10,984 bases of DNA. Source: CAZYZQ01 sp964652075. GTDB taxonomy: Bacteria > Bacillota > Clostridia > Oscillospirales > Oscillospiraceae. Positions 6,986 to 10,984 of the stretch are shown piece after piece. The position numbers and the translations under genes are program-made. Below the pieces are notes generated by a model, which was not told the origin of the DNA, ran no database searches, and saw only the letters and a program-made list of their open reading frames with translations. The stretch is taken from the NCBI GenBank assembly GCA_964652075.1, contig CAZYZQ010000080.1, forward strand, positions 1 to 10,984, in the 5' to 3' direction. How positions within the stretch are numbered: the first letter of the stretch is position 1; each line of letters starts with the position of its first letter.

Positions 6986-7900
6986 ATGCGAAAATGGATT
7001 TTGACCTGCCTGCTCCTGACGCTTCTGGCCGGAACAGCCTCCGCGGAGATCGTGCCCATGGGCAGCGCCATTGGGATTCGGATGCAGACGGAGGGCGTTG
7101 TGGTCGTCAGCGTGGAGCGGGAGGACTCGGCGATCAGAGCGGGGGATATCATCACCGCGGTAGATGGCAAGCAGGTACAGGACGCGGCGCAGCTACAGGA
7201 GGCTGTGCGGGGCAGGCGCGAGGTTTCGGTCGCGCTCCGGCGCGGCGGCGCGGAAAAAACAGTGCGGCTGGACACGCGGACGACGGACGAGGGAACGAAG
7301 CTCGGCCTGTATGTCCGCGACAGCATGGCTGGGATCGGCACGCTGACGTATTACGACACGCAGACGGGGCGCTTTGGCGCACTGGGGCACGGCGTTTCGG
7401 AGGTGACCTCCGGGCAGCTTTTGCCCCTGTCTGACGGGCAGGTGCTGTACGCAAACGTGACAAAAATTGAGCGCGGTGAGCCGGGCGCGCCAGGGCGCCT
7501 CGGCGGCACGTTCGACCTAGATTCGCCGATCGGCGCGGTGGAACAGAACACAGAGTGCGGCATTTTCGGCCGGCTTTATGAAACGCCCGAAGGAAGCCCC
7601 GCGGAGCTTGCAAAGGCGAAGCGCGGCCCGGCGGAGATCTTGGCCACCGTGGAGGGAAATACAGTACAGTCGTATACGGTCGAAATTACCCAGGCGGACG
7701 CAGGGGCGCGCCACGGCCTTCGCCTGACGGTGACGGATCCGGCGCTGTTGGAAAAGACCGGCGGGATCATACAGGGCATCTCGGGCGCGCCGATTTTGCA
7801 GGACGGAAAGCTGGTCGGCGCGGTGACACACGTGCTGGTGGGCGACCCGACAAAGGGCTATGGCATCCCCATCCAAAAGATGCTCGCCGCTGCGGCATAG
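6986..7900 (+). CDS. spoIVB: SpoIVB-type signalling serine peptidase (S55 family), compact form
   Basis: In Bacillus, SpoIVB is made in the forespore, crosses the inner forespore membrane and triggers processing of pro-sigma-K in the mother cell. Here residues 1-20 form a signal peptide or membrane anchor (hydrophobic ILTCLLLTLLAG, then ASA before EI). A PDZ domain follows (about 25-97; AGDIITAVDGKQV at 52-64), then the S55 peptidase domain. The triad residues can be placed: His135 in GALGHGV, Asp251 in VTDPALLEKTGG and Ser266 in QGISGAPI; the Asp-Ser spacing of 15 equals that of the B. subtilis enzyme. The next segment GKLVGAVTHVLVGDPTKGYG is also typical. At 304 residues it is much shorter than the roughly 426 of B. 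subtilis, mostly before and within the PDZ region. It is not next to spo0A as spoIVB usually is, so it may be a second copy. Confidence 0.9.
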   Translation: MRKWILTCLLLTLLAGTASAEIVPMGSAIGIRMQTEGVVVVSVEREDSAIRAGDIITAVDGKQVQDAAQLQEAVRGRREVSVALRRGGAEKTVRLDTRTTDEGTKLGLYVRDSMAGIGTLTYYDTQTGRFGALGHGVSEVTSGQLLPLSDGQVLYANVTKIERGEPGAPGRLGGTFDLDSPIGAVEQNTECGIFGRLYETPEGSPAELAKAKRGPAEILATVEGNTVQSYTVEITQADAGARHGLRLTVTDPALLEKTGGIIQGISGAPILQDGKLVGAVTHVLVGDPTKGYGIPIQKMLAAAA

Positions 7901-7903
7901 CGG

Positions 7904-7944
7904 CAGCGCAGGCGAACCGGAACAGTCCCGGTTCGCCTGCGCTG
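7904..7944 (+). terminator. Perfect 17-bp hairpin after spoIVB, probable terminator
   Basis: CAGCGCAGGCGAACCGG (7904-7920) pairs perfectly with 7928-7944 around a 7-base loop, starting 4 bases after the spoIVB stop. The following bases (TATTGG) are only weakly U-rich. It may therefore be a modest terminator or an mRNA 3' stabiliser rather than a full stop. Confidence 0.6.
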
Positions 7945-7964
7945 TATTGGAAAAAATGTGCCCG

Positions 7965-7979
7965 GCGCGCAACGCGCGC
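7965..7979. repeat. Short GC palindrome between spoIVB and the sigma gene
   Basis: GCGCGC, a 3-base AAC spacer, then GCGCGC, located 40 bases before the sigma-factor start. It could form a small hairpin in the leader or be a protein site. In a GC-rich genome it may also be chance. Confidence 0.3.
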
Positions 7980-8004
7980 GTCGAAACGCCGTGTAGAAGG
8001 GTGG

Positions 8005-8012
8005 AAAGGAGG
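8005..8012 (+). promoter_or_regulatory. Shine-Dalgarno site of the sigma-factor gene
   Basis: AAAGGAGG lies 6 bases before the ATG at 8019 and decides the start. The same frame is open back to 7860, but that stretch runs through the end of spoIVB and its hairpin. Confidence 0.85.
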
Positions 8013-8018
8013 ATCACT

Positions 8019-8579
8019 ATGGAAGATACAAAGATCATCGACCTCTATTTTGCGCGCACGGAGCGCGCCATCGACCAGACGGCGCAGAAGTACGGGCCGT
8101 ACTGCGGGCAGATCGCTTGGCAGATTCTACATAGCCGCGAGGACTCGGACGAGTGCGTCAACGACACGTGGCTGCGCGCATGGAACGCCATGCCGCCGCG
8201 CAGACCGTCCTGCCTGCGCACCTTCCTAGGGAAAATCACAAGGAATCTGGCGCTCGACCGCTGGGACCGGCGGCACGCCGACAAGCGGGGCGGGGGACAG
8301 GTGGAAATCCTACTCTCGGAGCTTGGCGACTGCATCCCTTCCGTGAACGGCGTGGAGCGGGAGCTGGAGGGTCAGGAAATTGCAGACGCCATTTCGGGCT
8401 GGCTGCGCTGCCAGCCGGAGCGGCATCGCAGGCTGTTTTTGCGCCGCTACTTCTTTGCCGATTCGCTGCCGGACGCCGCGCATGACGCCGGCCTGAGCGT
8501 CTCCGCGGCGAAATCTGCACTCTTTCGCCTGCGCGGCAGCCTGCGGGAGCATCTGGAACAGGAGGGGATTGCGCTATGA
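8019..8579 (+). CDS. Sigma-70 family RNA polymerase sigma factor (ECF-type)
   Basis: A 186-residue sigma factor with only regions 2 and 4, directing RNA polymerase to a dedicated promoter set. Region 2 covers about 25-88: YGPYCGQIAWQILHSREDSD, then ECVNDTWLRAWNAMPP and the -10-contacting FLGKITRNLALDRWDRRHA. Region 4 covers about 125-180: PERHRRLFLRRYFF and a helix-turn-helix from DAAHDAGLSVSAAKSALFRL. The start at 8019 is set by a strong AAAGGAGG. It overlaps the following membrane protein by ATGA, the usual layout of a sigma and its anti-sigma or sensor. No convincing self-recognised promoter is seen upstream. The target genes are unknown. Confidence 0.9.
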   Translation: MEDTKIIDLYFARTERAIDQTAQKYGPYCGQIAWQILHSREDSDECVNDTWLRAWNAMPPRRPSCLRTFLGKITRNLALDRWDRRHADKRGGGQVEILLSELGDCIPSVNGVERELEGQEIADAISGWLRCQPERHRRLFLRRYFFADSLPDAAHDAGLSVSAAKSALFRLRGSLREHLEQEGIAL

Positions 8580-9745
8580 AAGAGAAGCGACTTCTGTACA
8601 TTTTAGGACTGGTAGACGACGCGCTTGTGGAAGAAGCGTCCCAAGCCCCGAAAAAACCGCGTGTCTGGGTCAAATGGGCGGCGCTTGCCGCCTGTATCGC
8701 GCTGCTGGTCGGCACACCGTTTGCGTGGAGTTTGCTGCGCCGCGACCTCGGCGCGAAAGCGGAAACGCCCAACATGGCGTCGCCGCCGGAAACCACCAAC
8801 AGCAGCTCCGGTGCGCCGCAATCGGAGGAAACCACGCCGTGGGCCACGCCGGAAGATACGCCGGACAAAGGGTATCCGGAGGTTTCGGGGGATGTCCCCG
8901 AGGGAGCGGAGGAGACGCCGGAACAGGAAATGCAGAACGAAACGGCGCAGTGGCTGCTCTCTCAGCGCATCGGCGATCTGTATCTCGGAATGCCGGAAGC
9001 GGAGATCACCGCGCTGCTCGGCCAGCCGGACGCGACCTCAAATTCCGGTCCCGTGGAGATCGGCGGGATGCTGTACTACAATTATTTCTACGATCTGGAC
9101 GAATCGGAAACGGATTACCGCTATGACCTCTCGCTCACCCTGACCGACGCGGGCGAGGGCTATGTGCTCAATGAGATCATGACCTTTGGCGCCTGCCCGC
9201 TGCGGCTCGAGAGCGGCATCGGACAGGGCAGCACAGAGCAGGAGGTGCTGGACGCCTATCCCGACGCCCCATTTGAAACGGAGCAGGACGGCGCGTCGTG
9301 GATTTCCATTCAGGACGGGCATCTGTCCCTGCGGATCACGCTGGAAAACGGCGCGGTGCGCAACATCGAGCTTGGCTCATTCCTGCCGCCTCCGGAGCTG
9401 GATGAGGAGGGCTGTGAGCCGCCTACGTTGACCGAAGACGGACTGCCGAACTGGGTGCCCTGCGGCGGGGAGATGACGCTCTACAAGGCGGATGGCTCCA
9501 GCGTGACAGTGCGGGAACGCGAGGCCAAGCGGATTGAAACGCAGATGAACATTGAGCAGCTGCGCCCGCTGGACAGCGAGGTGGGCGAGCTCACGGTGGA
9601 GATCGACCTTGGCAGCGGCTGGCGCGCGGCGCTCCGCATGGACGGCACCGAAGCCGGAACCGTGACGTCAGACGACGGCACCTACTATGAAGTCATCTTC
9701 CCGGCCGGGATGGAGCAGACCGTCCGCGAGCTGCTGGACGGTTGA
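8576..9745 (+). CDS. Single-pass membrane protein, likely anti-sigma factor/sensor for the upstream sigma
   Basis: The 389 residues divide into four parts. A short cytosolic head (1-33) carries LYILGLVDDALVEEA (7-21), a motif common in clostridial proteins partnered with sigma factors. One membrane helix follows at about 34-53. Next is a Pro/Thr/Ser/Glu-rich linker (about 62-120), and last a large acidic outside region. That region holds two similar segments, LYLGMPEAEITALLGQPD (135-152) and GIGQGSTEQEVLDAYPDAP (214-232). Both resemble the helix-entry repeat of BLIP/BamE-like folds. A C-terminal part (about 290-389) is not recognised. It overlaps the sigma gene by ATGA and has GGAGGGG (8561-8567) before its start. 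A role in holding the sigma factor at the membrane until an outside signal arrives is inferred from context. The stop codon lies inside the -35 of the next promoter. Confidence 0.7.
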   Translation: MKEKRLLYILGLVDDALVEEASQAPKKPRVWVKWAALAACIALLVGTPFAWSLLRRDLGAKAETPNMASPPETTNSSSGAPQSEETTPWATPEDTPDKGYPEVSGDVPEGAEETPEQEMQNETAQWLLSQRIGDLYLGMPEAEITALLGQPDATSNSGPVEIGGMLYYNYFYDLDESETDYRYDLSLTLTDAGEGYVLNEIMTFGACPLRLESGIGQGSTEQEVLDAYPDAPFETEQDGASWISIQDGHLSLRITLENGAVRNIELGSFLPPPELDEEGCEPPTLTEDGLPNWVPCGGEMTLYKADGSSVTVREREAKRIETQMNIEQLRPLDSEVGELTVEIDLGSGWRAALRMDGTEAGTVTSDDGTYYEVIFPAGMEQTVRELLDG

Positions 9746-9770
9746 CAAATGCGCCTCCTTCTGCTATGAT
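9742..9770 (+). promoter_or_regulatory. Consensus sigma-A promoter of the small basic protein gene
   Basis: TTGACA (9742-9747) and TATGAT (9765-9770) are 17 bases apart, with an extended -10 TG at 9762-9763. The predicted start near 9777 gives a leader of only about 17 bases, beginning just before the Shine-Dalgarno. The -35 contains the TGA stop of the membrane protein gene (9743-9745). Confidence 0.88.
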
Positions 9771-9788
9771 AAAAATAGAAGGAGGCGC
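9751..9788. repeat. 12-bp inverted repeat enclosing the -10 element and including the Shine-Dalgarno
   Basis: GCGCCTCCTTCT (9751-9762) is the exact reverse complement of AGAAGGAGGCGC (9777-9788), with a 14-base loop holding the -10. The right arm contains the AAGGAGG ribosome binding site (9779-9785) of the gene at 9794. The left arm therefore works as an anti-Shine-Dalgarno sequence in any RNA that includes both arms. It could equally be a DNA operator centred on the -10. Confidence 0.85.
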
Positions 9789-9793
9789 GAAAT

Positions 9794-10015
9794 ATGGAAA
9801 AATTCGTACCGTATGAGAAGCTGTCGAAAAAGAGGCAGCGCGAGGAAAATGCCAAACGGCGCGGCAGCTGGGGCGGGATTAATCCCGTGACACGCAGGCC
9901 GGACAATCCAAAGGCATATAACAGAAAACAGGCTCGGAGGTGGCAAGACGACTCCGGGCCTGTTTTTTTGCGCCGGTCGCCGCTACATACGGCGTTTTTT
10001 CATGCAGGGGGTTGA
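9794..10015 (+). CDS. Small highly basic protein encoded by a probable non-stop mRNA
   Basis: A 73-codon frame with its own consensus promoter, a perfect AAGGAGG 8 bases before the ATG and a start MEKFVPYEKLSKKRQRE. The first 50 residues are rich in Lys and Arg and include KRRGSWGGINPVTRRP (21-36) and NPKAYNRKQARRW (38-50). They read like a folded or RNA-binding small protein. From about codon 46 the frame runs through an intrinsic terminator hairpin (9928-9969) and then a second one (9978-10000). The first stop is only at 10013-10015, so most mRNAs would end near codon 58 without a stop. The tail after residue 55 looks like translated terminator. ArfA and BrfA ribosome-rescue factors use this layout and carry a basic Gly-Ser-Tyr-x-Arg-Lys motif, to which AYNRK here bears only weak likeness. 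The family is not recognised; a ribosome-related role is inference. Confidence 0.75.
   Translation: MEKFVPYEKLSKKRQREENAKRRGSWGGINPVTRRPDNPKAYNRKQARRWQDDSGPVFLRRSPLHTAFFHAGG
9928..9969 (+). terminator. Intrinsic terminator inside the small protein frame
   Basis: ACAGGCTCGGAG (9928-9939) pairs with CTCCGGGCCTGT (9952-9963) over 12 bp with one G-U pair and a 12-base loop. Seven T follow (9963-9969). It lies 44 or more bases before the stop codon of the gene it sits in, covering codons 45-59. Confidence 0.9.
9978..10000 (+). terminator. Second, tandem intrinsic terminator, still before the stop codon
   Basis: CGCCG (9978-9982) pairs with CGGCG (9990-9994) around a 7-base loop, followed by six T (9995-10000). 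An upstream CGCCG copy at 9971-9975 could pair with the same arm. The stem is short, so it is weaker than the first, but it would also end the RNA before the stop at 10013. Confidence 0.6.
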
Positions 10016-10040
10016 CAAAAAACTGTGTCAGTCGTATAAT
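10012..10040 (+). promoter_or_regulatory. Perfect-consensus sigma-A promoter of the GntR gene
   Basis: TTGACA (10012-10017) and TATAAT (10035-10040) match the consensus exactly with a 17-base spacer. The expected transcription start is near 10047. The TGA at 10013-10015 in the -35 is also the stop codon of the small protein frame. So strong a promoter for a repressor gene fits tight self-repression at the overlapping dyad. Confidence 0.93.
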
Positions 10041-10075
10041 ACAGATAAAGAACTGTATTATACGAGTAACACAGT
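10022..10075. promoter_or_regulatory. Large dyad operator over the gntR promoter
   Basis: Positions 10022-10044 and 10053-10075 are inverted copies of 23 bases with two mismatches and an 8-base spacer; the inner 13 bp are perfect (TCGTATAATACAG). Each arm also ends in matching half-sites: CTGTGT-N10-ATACAG at 10023-10044 and CTGTAT-N10-ACACAG at 10053-10074. That suggests two binding sites 30 bases apart. The first covers the spacer and -10; the second covers the early leader up to the ribosome binding site. It is the likely autoregulatory site of the GntR protein encoded next. Confidence 0.8.
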
Positions 10076-10090
10076 AAAGGCGGGAAGACG

Positions 10091-10471
10091 ATGATTTCCT
10101 TTGATGAATTCCGCCCTGAACCGGGGGTACCTGTCTATTTGCAGATCCTGCGCCATATTCAGCGCGGCGCGGTGGCGGGGACAATTCAAAACGGCGACGA
10201 GCTGCCCTCACGGCGCGCGCTCTCTGCACTGCTGGGTATCAATCCGAACACGGTGCAGAAGGCGTACCGGCTGCTGGAGGACGAGGGCCTTGTGATCTCA
10301 CATCCCGGCGCAAAGAGCTATATGTCGTTGGACGCGGAGAAAACCGCGCGGATCCGGTCGCAGCTGCTTGCGCAGCAGGCGCGCGCCGTTGTGGCGGCGC
10401 TGCGGCAGATGGGGCTTGACCGCGACGCGGCGAAGGCACTGCTTGACGAATACTGGGAGGAATCGACATGA
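10091..10471 (+). CDS. GntR family transcriptional regulator, YtrA subfamily
   Basis: A 126-residue DNA-binding regulator with an N-terminal GntR winged helix-turn-helix: PVYLQILRHIQRGAVAG (14-30), GDELPSRRALSALLGINPNT (35-54), then VQKAYRLLEDEGLV (55-68). A short C-terminal dimerisation helix region (about 82-126) has no ligand domain, which is the mark of the YtrA subfamily. Such regulators usually repress their own operon, often encoding ABC transporters and membrane proteins that respond to cell-wall antibiotics. Here a matching large dyad covers the promoter. The leader has AAAGGCGGG (10076-10084) before the ATG. The stop overlaps the next gene by ATGA, so the regulator and the membrane protein are coupled. 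Confidence 0.92.
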   Translation: MISFDEFRPEPGVPVYLQILRHIQRGAVAGTIQNGDELPSRRALSALLGINPNTVQKAYRLLEDEGLVISHPGAKSYMSLDAEKTARIRSQLLAQQARAVVAALRQMGLDRDAAKALLDEYWEEST

Positions 10472-10984
10472 AACAACATCTGTCTGTGCTGATGCTGCTG
10501 GCCAGACGGTCTGTTTGGAAGCTGCTGGCCTGCATGTTGATCTCCTGCGCTGTGCAGGCTTTGCTGTTCCTGCCGGTGTGGCAGGGAAGCCTGTCACTTA
10601 GCGGCTGCTTTTCCTGGATAAAGTTTGTCTGCGGCGCGGCGTTTCTGATCTGGACGGCACTTTTACTGTACAACGGGATGGACGCGGGCAGCCGGTCGGG
10701 CTACACGCTGCGCCGCCTTGCGGTGCCGGAGCGCGGCATTCTGCTGTGGCAGACGGCCTACAATACGCTGGCCTATCTGCTCTTTCTGCTGCTCGAGGGG
10801 CTTCTGCTGCTCCTGTTTGCACAGCTCTGGGCAAAACGCGCCAACCCGGAAAACGGCCAGCTGACATTTCTCGCGCTCTACCGCCTGCCGCTTCTTTATA
10901 ACGTTTTCCCGCTGATGTCGCTCTTCCGCATCCTGCGCAACCTTCTGTATGCGCTGTCTCTCGGCGCGGCGACGGCCTGCGCGC
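10468..10984 (+). CDS. Multi-pass membrane protein, N-terminal part (cut by window edge)
   Basis: The frame starts at the ATG overlapping the gntR stop, with GGGAGG (10455-10460) upstream, and stays open to the window end (172 residues seen). Hydrophobic stretches predict membrane helices at about 17-37 (KLLACMLISCAVQALLFLPV), 52-68 (FVCGAAFLIWTALLLYN), 91-120 (a long LLF-rich stretch) and 156-172. Arg/Lys-rich turns lie between them. No ABC permease or enzyme motif is seen in this part. By position it is probably part of a GntR-controlled export or membrane-stress operon, with an ATP-binding subunit likely further right. That part is inference. Confidence 0.8.
   Translation, partial: MKQHLSVLMLLARRSVWKLLACMLISCAVQALLFLPVWQGSLSLSGCFSWIKFVCGAAFLIWTALLLYNGMDAGSRSGYTLRRLAVPERGILLWQTAYNTLAYLLFLLLEGLLLLLFAQLWAKRANPENGQLTFLALYRLPLLYNVFPLMSLFRILRNLLYALSLGAATACA

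Noticed and set aside
7915..8000. An ECF-type autoregulated promoter (GGAAC with a CGTC-like -10) before the sigma gene
   Set aside because: GGAAC at 7919-7923 is inside the hairpin stem and loop, and no matching -10 occurs at 16-17 bases. It is not strong enough to annotate.
7860..8018. Longer sigma-factor frame starting at 7860
   Set aside because: It would overlap the end of spoIVB and translate through the hairpin. The ATG at 8019 has a strong ribosome site and gives a normal ECF-type length.
9963..10015. A frameshift or sequencing error in the T runs that would restore an early stop in the small protein
   Set aside because: It cannot be excluded from one sequence. But the frame has no stop before the first terminator hairpin, which lies upstream of the T run, so an error in the T run would not remove the overlap of hairpin and coding region.
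1..10984. CRISPR arrays, tRNA/rRNA genes, insertion sequences, phage genes
   Set aside because: I saw no regularly spaced repeats, tRNA-like cloverleaf sequence, transposase motifs or target-site duplications. The repeats present are short inverted ones at promoters and terminators.

Overview
The window looks like part of a chromosome from a GC-rich, spore-forming member of the Clostridia, probably an Oscillospiraceae/Ruminococcaceae-type gut bacterium. The evidence is strong AGGAGG-type ribosome binding sites, sigma-A promoters with TTGACA/TATGAT elements, a SpoIVB sporulation peptidase, a YtrA-type GntR regulator and a small clostridial sigma/anti-sigma pair. The taxonomic placement is inferred from gene content and style only.

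Left part (1-6888): a thymidylate synthase gene (thyA) runs off the left edge on the minus strand. It diverges from a six-gene plus-strand cluster: a DEAD-box RNA helicase, a DprA/Smf-like protein, glmS, a lactonase-type beta-propeller protein, a SnoaL/NTF2-like protein and a DUF2461 protein. Adjacent genes in the cluster overlap by 4 bases or are 5-13 bases apart. One good promoter precedes the helicase and one strong intrinsic terminator (6837-6887) follows the last gene, so this is probably one operon. It mixes RNA remodelling, DNA processing and amino-sugar synthesis.

Middle part (6889-9745): a compact SpoIVB (S55) peptidase of 304 residues stands alone, with a possible sporulation-sigma -10 element upstream and a 17-bp perfect hairpin downstream. 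Next is a two-gene unit: a sigma-70-like (ECF-type) sigma factor overlapping by ATGA a membrane-anchored protein, the likely anti-sigma or sensor partner. The outside part of that partner carries what look like two diverged repeats.

Right part (9742-10984): this is the most unusual stretch. A small, very basic protein gene (9794-10015) has its own consensus promoter and two tandem intrinsic terminators, and both terminators lie inside the reading frame before the stop codon. Most transcripts should therefore be non-stop messages, the layout used by ArfA- and BrfA-type backup ribosome-rescue factors. A 12-bp inverted repeat surrounds the -10 element, and its right arm contains the Shine-Dalgarno sequence. 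Read-through RNA from upstream could therefore hide the ribosome binding site, while RNA from the dedicated promoter could not. A consensus promoter buried in a near-perfect 54-bp dyad then drives a YtrA-family GntR regulator, which overlaps by ATGA a membrane protein gene that runs off the right edge.

There are no tRNA or rRNA genes, insertion sequences or CRISPR arrays that I can recognise. No gap between genes exceeds about 180 bases.
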